Origin: DASRAJ01 sp035638255
GTDB taxonomy: Bacteria; Bacteroidota; Bacteroidia; Chitinophagales; UBA10324
Direction of reading: 5' to 3'
DNA length: 64,000 nt
NCBI GenBank assembly: GCA_035638255.1
Contig: DASRAJ010000087.1
Coordinates: forward strand, 1 to 64,000
A model generated the notes under the pieces. It did no database searches and had not been told where the DNA came from. It worked only from the letters and a program-made list of their open reading frames with translations. The position numbers and the translations under genes were made by a program. Below, in pieces: positions 55,021-63,419 of this stretch (the first letter of the stretch is position 1; the number at the start of each line of letters is the position of its first letter).

Positions 55021-57087
55021 ATGATCGTTCCAGTACAAAATATTGTAGAGACAGTGGACTTGACGCCGCAAGACTCCTTACTTCCGATCCAAGAAACAGT
55101 GGTTAATTCTATCATCAGTTTGCTGCAATCCAACATTCCATTAAAAGATCAAGAGATTCAAGTTAAAATTGTGCGTGGCGCTTTACCCACCCAAACAAAT
55201 ATTTCGAATATCCCTACAATTCACACAGTAACCATTACTGATAATGGCGTAGGTTTCACAGAGGCGAATTTCAAGTCTTTCGAAACTCCATTCAGCAAAA
55301 TAAATAAGGATTATGGATGTAAGGGAGTTGGTCGCTTCACTGTGTTGGCAGCATTTAAATCAATGAGAATTCGTAGCAACTACATTGAAAATAATGTTTG
55401 GAAGTATCGTGAATTTACTTTTGATGCCGATAGTGAAGTGAAGACTACTCAATACCAGAATTCTGATAGCAAATCTAGCTCTACCTCAACTGAATTGATA
55501 GATTGTTTTAACCCGTTAATTAAAGACAAGACTGCCTTAAGTGTTTCAGAAATATCCCAAGAATTAATGCAGCATTGTTTAATATACTATTTGAATGGAA
55601 ATCTTCCTCTTATCCGTGTCTTTGATACTTTAAGTAGTGAGGGTGAAGTCGTCAATGATCTATTTAAGAAGGTGTCAAGGGAGCGAGAAAGAACTTTTTC
55701 AATTGGAGCACATTCTTTCAAGGTCTATTTAACCAAAACAGAAAGGGAGGGAAATAGGAAGAACAATTATATCCACTACTGTGCAAATTCTAGAGCAGTA
55801 GGTTTACCTAAAAATATCGGTAAGCTAAATAGCTTGTTCGCGTATCCCTTAAATCAGAATGGTGGATTGTACTTCTTGGATGTGTATGTCGTTTCTGATT
55901 ACCTTAATAAGAATGTCTATAAAGTCAGGAATGGATTTGCGATTCCTCAGGAAAAAGAAAACAATTTATTCTCCCAGTCTCTTGATTCTCCTTCATTTGA
56001 AGAGATAGAAGATGAACTATTAAAAATACTTGAAGAAGAGTACCAACAATATATTGAGGAAGCCAAAACAAAGAGTCAAAATGAAATCATTGAATACATT
56101 GACAAGAATCCCAGATATAAAAGTTTGGCACGTAATCCTGAATTACTTAAATCAATTCCTCCGAATTTGCCAGATGATAAGAAGGAGGAACATTTGTACA
56201 AGATTGCTTTTAACGCCCGCAAAGCCGTTGAAAAGAATTTAAAAGATTTTATTGAGAACAAGCAAATTAATGAGGAAAGCATACAACAGATAAAAAAAGA
56301 TATCAAAGACAAAACTGCCTACGACATTGACAGTTTAGCTGACTATATGATGCGTAGGAAAGCTATCATTGATCTATTTGATAAGTTTTTGGAAGCAGAC
56401 AGCAATGGCAAGTATAATTTAGAAGAAGACATTCACAATATTATATTTCCTATGGGTCTCACGCATGAGGACGTAGCTTATGAAACTCATAATTTATGGC
56501 TATTGGACGAGAGATTTATTATGTATAAGTTCATTGCTTCTGATAAATCAATAACCTCGATGAGTCAGAAAAAGAGTGGGAAAGAACCGGATATAATCAT
56601 GCTTAATGAACATCCTCAGATGTTTGATAATCCCATTGGATTTGGCGATAAGAGCAATGGCGAACTGAATTCTATGGTCATCTTTGAATTTAAACGTCCG
56701 GGCGAAACAGCCCATCAAAAAAAGAAGGGAGAGTATACATGGGAGTTTTCAGAATTGGTAGAGCCGTATTTTGATGCCTTCTTATATTCTCCTGATAAGA
56801 AAAACTATAAGGGCAAACATGTTATAGTAAAAAAGGAAACTCCAAAATTTGGTTTCATTATTATTGATGTACTTCCACCGCTTCTTGAGTCTTACAACAT
56901 GGATAAAGGTTGGACTAAGACACCCTTCGGTACTTTTTATAAAATGACTCCCACCAAAAACATGCACATTGAAGTAATGACTTTTGCAAAATTAATTGAG
57001 CATGCAAAGAATCGCCATATGCCCTTCTTTGATAAACTTTTTACTGTTGCTCCTAATACCCTATTCTCTCAGCAAAAGGCGTCATAA
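55021..57087 (+). CDS. GHKL ATPase / PD-(D/E)XK nuclease fusion inside the head cluster
   Basis: 688 aa. The N-terminal GHKL fold: Glu25/Asn29 (ETVVNSI), Asp74-Asn-Gly-Val-Gly-Phe79 and KGVGRF (101-106). A long helical middle follows. The C-terminal nuclease-like motif has Asp524 (KEPDIIML) and Glu556-x-Lys558 (MVIFEFKRPG). It is not a structural head protein; it interrupts the capsid and connector genes and is probably cargo. ATPase-nuclease fusions of this type occur in antiphage defence systems. The call as defence is inferred. Confidence 0.65.
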   Translation: MIVPVQNIVETVDLTPQDSLLPIQETVVNSIISLLQSNIPLKDQEIQVKIVRGALPTQTNISNIPTIHTVTITDNGVGFTEANFKSFETPFSKINKDYGCKGVGRFTVLAAFKSMRIRSNYIENNVWKYREFTFDADSEVKTTQYQNSDSKSSSTSTELIDCFNPLIKDKTALSVSEISQELMQHCLIYYLNGNLPLIRVFDTLSSEGEVVNDLFKKVSRERERTFSIGAHSFKVYLTKTEREGNRKNNYIHYCANSRAVGLPKNIGKLNSLFAYPLNQNGGLYFLDVYVVSDYLNKNVYKVRNGFAIPQEKENNLFSQSLDSPSFEEIEDELLKILEEEYQQYIEEAKTKSQNEIIEYIDKNPRYKSLARNPELLKSIPPNLPDDKKEEHLYKIAFNARKAVEKNLKDFIENKQINEESIQQIKKDIKDKTAYDIDSLADYMMRRKAIIDLFDKFLEADSNGKYNLEEDIHNIIFPMGLTHEDVAYETHNLWLLDERFIMYKFIASDKSITSMSQKKSGKEPDIIMLNEHPQMFDNPIGFGDKSNGELNSMVIFEFKRPGETAHQKKKGEYTWEFSELVEPYFDAFLYSPDKKNYKGKHVIVKKETPKFGFIIIDVLPPLLESYNMDKGWTKTPFGTFYKMTPTKNMHIEVMTFAKLIEHAKNRHMPFFDKLFTVAPNTLFSQQKAS

Positions 57088-57161
57088 TTACGCAAATGGC
57101 TGCAAGTAAGGCTTAAGCACATTTTATAGCTTACTCTCTTCCTAATTTTGAATTAAAACTT

Positions 57162-57569
57162 GTGGCTTTTCTTGTCAAAACCGATTTCAAATATTCGATT
57201 GACCTCACTGCTCTTGATGCATTAACAGGCGCAGATGATTCTATTTGGGTTGAGCTTTCAGATGAAGCAGTTCTGGAAATGAAATCATTCCTGAACGCAC
57301 GCTACGATGTCTCTACCATCTTCGCCGCAGTAGGTCTTTTGCGTGACAAGAGTATTGTGATGTACTGCAAGGATATTACGCTCTATCATCTGTATTCGAT
57401 TTACGCCTTCAAAACAATTCCTAAGGTAAGAGTTGATAGATACAATCATGCTTTGCAGTGGTTGCAGGATGTTCAAGCACAAAAAATCAATCCGGACAAC
57501 TTCCCGCTTAGTACTTCCTTGTATGTGAAATATGGTGGTAACGATAAACGAATGAATCAACAGCAATGA
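57162..57569 (+). CDS. DUF1320 / Mu gp36-like head-tail connector
   Basis: 135 aa from GTG 57162. The pattern VELSDEAVLEMKSFLNARYD, then KDITLYHLYSIY and RVDRYNHALQWLQDVQAQKI, matches DUF1320-type connector proteins. It lies between the head and portal genes and overlaps the portal start by 4 nt. Confidence 0.7.
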   Translation: MAFLVKTDFKYSIDLTALDALTGADDSIWVELSDEAVLEMKSFLNARYDVSTIFAAVGLLRDKSIVMYCKDITLYHLYSIYAFKTIPKVRVDRYNHALQWLQDVQAQKINPDNFPLSTSLYVKYGGNDKRMNQQQ

Positions 57570-58696
57570 CAAAAGCAAAGAGAAAGAAGGGAACGCCGGT
57601 TGATCTCATTCAGCGCATTGAGATTACGCAAAACAAGCGTAGCGCACAGGATATTGACAGCTGGCGCAACGCAATCAAATCTGCTGAAAGCACTTTCTTT
57701 CCTCGCAGAACGCTGCTTTATGATTTGTATTTGGAAATACTTCTCGATGGTCATTTGAGTGCAGTGATTGACAAAAGAAAATTGTCAGTAATAAACACTC
57801 CTCTTCAATTTGTTAAAAATGGAAAAGTCAATGATGAAATGACCTCCCTTGTTTCTACTGAGAACTTTATGTTTCTACTTGCACTCATTCTTGACAGTAA
57901 GATGTGGGGGCATAGTTTGATCGAACTTTCATTTGTTGATGGAGTAATCATTCCCTCCCTCATTCCACGCAAGCACGTTGTTCCGGAACGCGGCATCATT
58001 ATCAAAAGGCAGAGTGACAGTGAAGGATTTTCGTACCGTGAATTTCCTTTCACAAATTATCTCCTCGAAGTTGGTGAATGCAATTCTTTGGGTTTGCTGA
58101 TGAAGGCAGCGCAATACATCATTTACAAGCGTGGCGGTTTCGGAGACTGGGCGCAATACTGTGAATTGTTTGGAATGCCTTTCAGAGTAGCTAAATATGA
58201 CGGCTATGATGAAAAGACAAGAAAGGATTTAGAGACGGCGTTGCAAGCGGCAGGCAGCGCGGCTTTCATCGTCATTCCAAAAGAAGCGGACTTGAATTTC
58301 ATCCAGAACAATACTCAAGGCAGTGCTATTCTCTACGATATGCTTGTTGATTCATGCAACAAGGAAATGTCAAAACTGATACTTGGGCAGACAATGACAA
58401 CCGAAGCATCTGGAGCGTATGCGCAAGCAAAGATTCATCTTGAGGTGGAACAGGAAATTCATTTCGCTGATAAACTATTCGTGAAAAATGTTTTGAACGA
58501 TAAGCTCGTTCCGCTTCTCCGCATTCACGGTTTCAATGTTGGCAACGGCAAATTCATTTACCACGAGAATGAAAACATTGATAAGAAAACCCGTTTGGAA
58601 ATGGATCTGAAACTTGCAGAGAAAATCAAGATTGATGATTCATATTTCTACGAGACTTACAACATTCCTCAACCCTCAACTTTGAACAATGGTTGA
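57566..58696 (+). CDS. Portal protein, DUF935 (Mu gp29-like)
   Basis: 376 aa. Visible DUF935 features: VDLIQRIEITQNKRSAQDI, FFPRRTLLYDLYLEILLDGH, a central RGGFGDWAQYCELFGMPFRV and MSKLILGQTMTTEASGAYAQ. It forms the vertex ring through which DNA enters. In Mu the portal precedes the capsid genes; here it follows the capsid and a cargo gene, so the order is rearranged. Confidence 0.85.
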   Translation: MTKAKRKKGTPVDLIQRIEITQNKRSAQDIDSWRNAIKSAESTFFPRRTLLYDLYLEILLDGHLSAVIDKRKLSVINTPLQFVKNGKVNDEMTSLVSTENFMFLLALILDSKMWGHSLIELSFVDGVIIPSLIPRKHVVPERGIIIKRQSDSEGFSYREFPFTNYLLEVGECNSLGLLMKAAQYIIYKRGGFGDWAQYCELFGMPFRVAKYDGYDEKTRKDLETALQAAGSAAFIVIPKEADLNFIQNNTQGSAILYDMLVDSCNKEMSKLILGQTMTTEASGAYAQAKIHLEVEQEIHFADKLFVKNVLNDKLVPLLRIHGFNVGNGKFIYHENENIDKKTRLEMDLKLAEKIKIDDSYFYETYNIPQPSTLNNG

Positions 58697-59243
58697 CAGT
58701 CCGCTAACAGATATTTATCAAAAGCTGAGAGACCTTATCACGACTATTCCCGCCACTACTTTTTGGTTTGATCTTGACATTGGTCAACTCGATGAGGAGG
58801 AGGTTGATTTACCAATGAAGTACCCGGCAGTGCTCGTTCGCTTCGATGATGTAACATGGAAAGCACTTAATGCCTTAGTTCAGATAGGAGTAGTTAATGT
58901 TTCAGTGAAGTTCGTTTACCAGTTCAAAGCAGAAAGTCAAATAATCAATAACAGTGTCTCAAGACAAGAAGTGAAAGATTGCATGAACACATTGTTTGTA
59001 ATTCATAATCAAATTGCGGGTGCAACGAACGGCACTTCCTTCAGCAGGCTTACTCGCTTTAATCAGTATCATGTTCGCACGAAGCCAAATAGTATGTTAT
59101 GGATTCACGTTCTACAATACCAATGCAACATTCAAAGTGACAACAACATTGCAAACCCGAATGCTCTCAATATTGACTATGTTGATATTCTCAACAACAA
59201 CAACTTCATGGATCGCAAGCGACAGGATTTAATTCATAAGTGA
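58689..59243 (+). CDS. Putative head-tail connector (gp37-like)
   Basis: 184 aa. MKYPAVLVRFDDVTWKALNA, then an alternation of strands (VVNVSVKFVYQF), resembles neck/tail-terminator proteins (Mu gp37-like). Weak. It is last in the packaging cluster. After it no tail gene follows; the element ends about 540 bp later. Confidence 0.55.
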   Translation: MVDSPLTDIYQKLRDLITTIPATTFWFDLDIGQLDEEEVDLPMKYPAVLVRFDDVTWKALNALVQIGVVNVSVKFVYQFKAESQIINNSVSRQEVKDCMNTLFVIHNQIAGATNGTSFSRLTRFNQYHVRTKPNSMLWIHVLQYQCNIQSDNNIANPNALNIDYVDILNNNNFMDRKRQDLIHK

Positions 59244-59358
59244 TCTTCAAAAAGAAAAGGAAGCGGAATCATTTTTAGAAGAAAGAAAAAAGAAAGCAAA
59301 GGTCGGTGGGCTCGCTGCATAGCTCTCGCTTGGTTTTGTCAAGGTCAAGCACTTCGTG

Positions 59359-59416
59359 TTTTTGAAAAACAATTTTTGCTCAATTATTTTTTCATGTAAA
59401 AATTCTTTTTCAAAAA
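59359..59416 (+). terminator. Candidate terminator of the packaging operon
   Basis: TTTTTGAAAAACAATTTTT (59359-59377) pairs with AAAAATTCTTTTTCAAAAA (59398-59416), 19 bp with one mismatch. AT-rich for a terminator but well placed after the last head gene. Confidence 0.5.
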
Positions 59417-59650
59417 ACCTTGCCTTCACTGCATCGCCCACCTGAATGAAAATGCTTTCTTTTTTCTTTTTTCCCTTTTTGTTTTTTCTTTTAAAAATGT
59501 TTTTTTCAAAAACCTGAAACGTGCCCGGCGCGGAAGTGAAAAATCATTCAGAAGATATTGTGATGCTGACGCTCGCGAAACATCCGAACAGTGTCGAGCA
59601 TACTATTTGCCATACACAAGGTCGCGGCTATTCAGAAGATTTCACTATGA

Positions 59651-59725
59651 AAAAGAGTGAGAACACAGAAAATCACGTACTCGAAATTTGCGAATTTTCG
59701 AGGTTACCTATTGGGTTACCTACGC
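59651..59725 (+). repeat. GGTTACCTA repeats inside the right end (candidate arm sites)
   Basis: AAAAGAGTGAGAACA (59651-59665) followed by GAGGTTACCTATTGGGTTAC (59700-59719). The same two motifs in the same order lie inside the left end at 31324-31371 and the doublet at 31224-31243. The array lies 55 bp from attR. Confidence 0.6.
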
Positions 59726-59779
59726 GAAAAAGTATTCTGAAATGCTTGATAGATATACGTTTCAGAGCATCGTTTCTTA

Positions 59780-59793
59780 CCCTGCAGCTCCAC
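59780..59793 (+). other. attR core (right attachment site)
   Basis: CCCTGCAGCTCCAC is identical to 31112-31125. The next bases CA keep the genomic CCACCA of an intact ssrA 3' end (59791-59795: CACCA). So this copy holds the original acceptor end with CCA, and attL has the element's variant. Confidence 0.85.
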
Positions 59794-59818
59794 CAAATAA
59801 ATTTAAATAGTATTCCTT

Positions 59819-59846
59819 CCCTCGTAAATCGTGTGATTTGCGGGGG
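59819..59846 (+). terminator. Stranded original ssrA terminator
   Basis: CCCTCGTAAATC (59819-59830), loop GTGT, GATTTGCGGGGG (59835-59846): 12 bp with two G-U pairs, then AATTTTGTTTT. It lies 26 bp past attR, as expected for the native terminator before the element inserted. Confidence 0.75.
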
Positions 59847-60010
59847 AATTTTGTTTTGAGACATTGCCGATCCGGAATGTGCAAAGTTTGGTAACCTGAA
59901 TATGCCGCATGGTTAATGGAAAATCTCTGCATGGATTTGAAGAAATGTGACAATGATTTTTGATGATCATTAAATTAATTGTTCATCTTCGTTCAGGCAA
60001 ACACATTCCC

Positions 60011-60769
60011 ATGAACCGCAACATCTTTCAAATAATCTATCCCTTTCTGGATAGGTTATCTCTCGGAAAAACACTTCGCACAATTATTTACTGGCTCTGG
60101 AAAATCTCTGTTGTAGTTTATGGAATATTCGCGTTGTACCTGATATTTAAAATCCTCAGTACGGTTGATGACTTTGGGCCGTTTCTTCTTGGACTTGTCG
60201 CCTGCATTCTGATTGTACTCGCATGGTGGATCATTGCGCAAATATTTTTCTACCGTGCGGACAAGGTGAGACAGTTGCCCGACTCTGAATTCACGGTGAT
60301 TCCCATTGTGGCGCAGTTGCTGCGGTTGTCAGGGGAGCTCCTTGCAGCAGTCATCATCATCGTGGGTGTCGTTGCGGTTTTGATCGGAGGCTATCTCGGG
60401 ATTCAGTATCTCGATTTGCTTCCTTACTTCAGGGATGCAACAAGAAGCCTGGGAGGAAACAACTCCATTGTCGGATTATTGCTCATTGTTTTATTGGCTG
60501 TCGTTTACGCCTTCTGGTGTATTGTGATTTTTTATTTCCTCGCCGAAATTGTTAGTGTGGGTGTTACGATTGCACAGAATTCCATCGCCATCAGGCAAAT
60601 GCTTTCATCAGGAGTTTCTCTCTCAAAAAATGCTGAGCAGACAATTGTGGAAGAAGAAGAACCTCCCATGATTGAAGTGAAGCCAAAAGAATTGCATTGC
60701 CCCAACTGCGGAAGTGTGGTGAATGAAGAAGATGCTTTTTGTATGAACTGCGGAAATAAACTGAAGTAA
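60011..60769 (+). CDS. Membrane protein with C-terminal zinc ribbon
   Basis: About 252 aa from ATG 60011; the frame upstream to 59960 is unlikely. About four membrane helices (IYWLWKISVVVYGIFALYL; LLGLVACILIVLAWWI; LAAVIIIVGVVAVLIGGYLG; GLLLIVLLAVVYAFWCIVI). The C-terminal zinc ribbon is CPNCGSVVNEEDAFCMNCG (four Cys). Function unknown. The next gene, 3 nt away, also carries a zinc ribbon. Confidence 0.75.
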   Translation: MNRNIFQIIYPFLDRLSLGKTLRTIIYWLWKISVVVYGIFALYLIFKILSTVDDFGPFLLGLVACILIVLAWWIIAQIFFYRADKVRQLPDSEFTVIPIVAQLLRLSGELLAAVIIIVGVVAVLIGGYLGIQYLDLLPYFRDATRSLGGNNSIVGLLLIVLLAVVYAFWCIVIFYFLAEIVSVGVTIAQNSIAIRQMLSSGVSLSKNAEQTIVEEEEPPMIEVKPKELHCPNCGSVVNEEDAFCMNCGNKLK

Positions 60770-60772
60770 GCA

Positions 60773-61342
60773 ATGAAGTACTGTCCCAAATGTGGCACGC
60801 AAAATCCTGATGAAGGAAGATTCTGCAGAAGTTGTGGTTATGCATTTCCGGTTCGAATGGTTGAGAATGATGAAGAATCTTTTTCTCTACAGGAAACTCC
60901 TCCGCATACATACTACGCACCTGCACAACAAACTTCCCGATCATCTTCAGGAAAAATTTTTCTTTGGATAGGAATCCTCATTGTTGTTCTTGGTGCAGCA
61001 GGATTTGCTGTTTGGAAATTTGTGATTCCCAAATATTTTGCGAAGACGAATAGTGCACTGGAAAAAGTTGATTTGGGAGCAGCACCTGTTCCAAACGTAA
61101 ATCCTGCTCTTGCAAAATTTGTTGGCGATTATTATTCTGATGATGCTAACATCAAGCGTACACGTATTACGGCACATGGTGAGCAACTGTTGATTGAAAC
61201 TTTTTTTAGGGACGGAATTGATTCGTGTTATGCTTCACCAAATGGGAATATTGCTCATTGTGAGAAGAGTGGATTTGATGTGGTGGTGATTGATGAGCGA
61301 TGTGTACAGGGGTATTTTTCGATTAGGTTTTGTAGGAGATGA
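60773..61342 (+). CDS. Single-pass membrane protein with N-terminal zinc ribbon
   Basis: 189 aa. MKYCPKCGTQNPDEGRFCRS continues to CG, giving a four-Cys ribbon. One membrane helix (IFLWIGILIVVLGAAGFAVW, about 63-82) and an extracytoplasmic C-terminal domain of about 100 residues follow, with four scattered cysteines (DSCYAS, AHCEKS, ERCVQ, FCRR) that could form disulfides. Function unknown. Co-transcribed with the preceding gene. Confidence 0.75.
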   Translation: MKYCPKCGTQNPDEGRFCRSCGYAFPVRMVENDEESFSLQETPPHTYYAPAQQTSRSSSGKIFLWIGILIVVLGAAGFAVWKFVIPKYFAKTNSALEKVDLGAAPVPNVNPALAKFVGDYYSDDANIKRTRITAHGEQLLIETFFRDGIDSCYASPNGNIAHCEKSGFDVVVIDERCVQGYFSIRFCRR

Positions 61343-61405
61343 ATAAACTACTCTGGATTCCAACCAGCTTTCTATCTTTCGGGCTACAAATTTTTGTATT
61401 CAGGC

Positions 61406-62647
61406 ATGTTAACCCTCAAAGCAATTGTAATATCATCTCTCCTGCTATTTGGTTATTCTCCCGTTTTATTCTCACAAAATTTTCTTCCCGCGACAATTTA
61501 TGATTACCGATATGATGCTGCAAAAGATGCCTACATGACTCGCGATACCCAGTTAAATGGTTACAGTGACTTCGTAACAGTTTATAATATTTATTTAAAC
61601 AGCAAGGTGACAACAAAGCCACTACTTCAAATTTCCATTACAAATTATTACCACGACAGAAAAATTCTTCTTGAAGTGGATTCAAATCCCAGGGGCATTC
61701 ATCCAAAACATCTTCAACCTAAAACGATTAAATATGACTTGGACTATGGTATGTACATTATTCCGAATGCAAACGATACTTTGAAGTATGGTTCAGACAG
61801 TATGCAATATGAACTGCTGCTGTACTTTACAAACATATCGAAGCGATGCTATGTCCTTTGTAGCCAAATTGGAGAAAGTAAAACCGGTTGTCCGTATCTC
61901 ATCTACCTTGATCCGGTTCCAACATATCTTATCCCTTACAATGATCAGCAATACAGCAGGTTTTTGTATGAGGGAACTGATCAGCGTAGGAAAAGAAACT
62001 GGCAGCAGGAACAAGAAAGGATAAGACAAGACAGCATTAAAGAGGTTGCGAGAATTAAAGGCGAACAACGGATTCAATTCCTTGGTTGGCGCGATACTAC
62101 TTATTTGATTGCTTCAGCCGACACCGCAGAAGATTATTCCTTTTTGCTACAAGATTCTCTAAAATCTATAGCGATTAATTTCATGTGCAAGAAGATAAAG
62201 TATAAGGCAACGCTCCGTGTTGAAATAGATACCCTAGGTGCAATTCGGAATGCAGAACCGGTGTGGGTGGATACCTCATCGAAAAATTATTCTGAGTTTG
62301 AAGAAAGTCTGATAAATGGTATCCAAGCAAACACACTTTATCCACACGATACTGTTTTCCAAGGCCAAAAATTCAGCATGTTCACGGAATTCAACCTTAA
62401 TGTTTCCATTGTGAATGATACTATGCATTATCTTGGTTCCAAACGAACTGATACGATTTACTTTGAAGATCAAATACCGCCTGAGCGAATTGCATATAAA
62501 AAACTCATGAGTGCGATGGATGAAAACGGAAAGTACACTTTCAGACTTTGCTACAGTGAAACATTTGGGGTAAAGACTTATTCGATTACTAACTTAATGA
62601 GGAAATCAATCCGGAAGCCGGATGTGCCTCCTTTTTCAGATCATTAG
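61406..62647 (+). CDS. Secreted protein of unknown function
   Basis: About 413 aa from ATG 61406 (signal peptide MLTLKAIVISSLLLFGYSPV, then LFSQ). The mature part has no domain I recognise. A charged helix (RRKRNWQQEQERIRQDSIKE) lies in the middle. A TonB-like tail pattern (YKATLRVEIDTLGAIRNAEP and GIQANTLYPHD) is possible but weak. It is convergent with the lipoprotein gene 62655-63170. Confidence 0.65.
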   Translation: MLTLKAIVISSLLLFGYSPVLFSQNFLPATIYDYRYDAAKDAYMTRDTQLNGYSDFVTVYNIYLNSKVTTKPLLQISITNYYHDRKILLEVDSNPRGIHPKHLQPKTIKYDLDYGMYIIPNANDTLKYGSDSMQYELLLYFTNISKRCYVLCSQIGESKTGCPYLIYLDPVPTYLIPYNDQQYSRFLYEGTDQRRKRNWQQEQERIRQDSIKEVARIKGEQRIQFLGWRDTTYLIASADTAEDYSFLLQDSLKSIAINFMCKKIKYKATLRVEIDTLGAIRNAEPVWVDTSSKNYSEFEESLINGIQANTLYPHDTVFQGQKFSMFTEFNLNVSIVNDTMHYLGSKRTDTIYFEDQIPPERIAYKKLMSAMDENGKYTFRLCYSETFGVKTYSITNLMRKSIRKPDVPPFSDH

Positions 62648-62654
62648 AGCGAAA

Positions 62655-63170
62655 CTAAGACGTGCTAACACCCGCAATCAAACGTTCTATGGCAATTGCT
62701 CCAAGGATTACAACAATAGTGATAAGACCGGCACCCTTCTTTTTCTGTAATAAAGCTGGCTCAGCGATTTTTGATATCTGAGTAACTGCTGCCTGCAACA
62801 GAGGCAAGTCTTGCTCAGTAATGGGTCTGAAGTTCTTGTAATTCGCACGAAAACCTGTCACTGTGACCGAGGTCCGACCGCCGCTGGTTTCAATATGATA
62901 CTTCGGTTCAACCAAAACATCACCATTTGCGCTTTCAAGTGCATCAGCAACGGCAGCACTTTTTAAAACATCAATTGACTGTGCCGTAGTTGAAGAGGCA
63001 CATCCGGTCACCTTGTTTGGCTTAACGTCGAGATCAACTATTACAGGTTTTTGAATGACTCCGGCTCCATATACATCAAGAGTTTTGGCTGTATTGGTTT
63101 TTAAAACTGAACATGAAGCAAGACTTGATGCACTGAGCAGGTAAAAAATAATTCTATATTGTGTGCGCAT
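62655..63170 (-). CDS. Predicted lipoprotein
   Basis: 171 aa. The N-terminal signal (MRTQYRIIFYLLSASSLASC) ends in a lipobox LASC, Cys20 being the lipidated residue. A central part with ALESANGDVLVEPKYHIETS follows, and a hydrophobic segment near the C-terminus (LITIVVILGAIAIERLI). Function unknown. Confidence 0.7.
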   Translation of the reverse strand: MRTQYRIIFYLLSASSLASCSVLKTNTAKTLDVYGAGVIQKPVIVDLDVKPNKVTGCASSTTAQSIDVLKSAAVADALESANGDVLVEPKYHIETSGGRTSVTVTGFRANYKNFRPITEQDLPLLQAAVTQISKIAEPALLQKKKGAGLITIVVILGAIAIERLIAGVSTS

Positions 63171-63419
63171 TGGGAGTGGGTTTTATTTTTATGATATAAT
63201 TTTTTAAGATGGGAGGATGTCAATTTTTTACCTCGGGGTTAGCGTCGCAAAAGTTCATAAGGTGAGTATAACATTTCTGCAAACATTTGTGTTTGACTTT
63301 TGTTTTTTAAATCATACCGATATTTACCAACTTCTTACTGCTAAAAAAAATTAACAAAGAAAACTTGCAGGATAGATTTTGACTTTGTTACATTAGGCGC
63401 GTTGAAATTTTAAGTAACT

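Larger units (their letters stand above)
59244..59779. other. Non-coding right end of the element
   Basis: Holds a 19-bp inverted repeat (59359-59416), AT-rich runs and the right arm repeats (59651-59725). The short ORF 59521-59859 crosses attR and has no recognised domain. No tail, lysis or other phage gene lies here. Confidence 0.65.
31112..59793 (+). mobile_element. Integrated element in ssrA: candidate head-encoding phage satellite or degenerate prophage
   Basis: Bounded by a 14-bp direct repeat CCCTGCAGCTCCAC (31112-31125 and 59780-59793), which is the 3' end of ssrA. It contains a tyrosine integrase at the left end, candidate arm-type repeats near both ends, HTH proteins, a HUH Rep-like gene, a type I R-M and defence operon, and head/packaging genes. 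No tail, lysis or conjugation gene is recognised. By eye it looks AT-richer and richer in Lys/Asn than the left flank; composition was not computed. Confidence 0.85.

Noticed and set aside
31112..59793. Integrative conjugative element
   Set aside because: The integrase and RteC-like protein recall CTnDOT-type elements, but no coupling protein, Tra/Trb or large relaxase is present and several head genes are.
59521..59859. 112-aa ORF at the right end of the element
   Set aside because: It starts at GTG, crosses attR into the stranded ssrA terminator and has no recognised domain.
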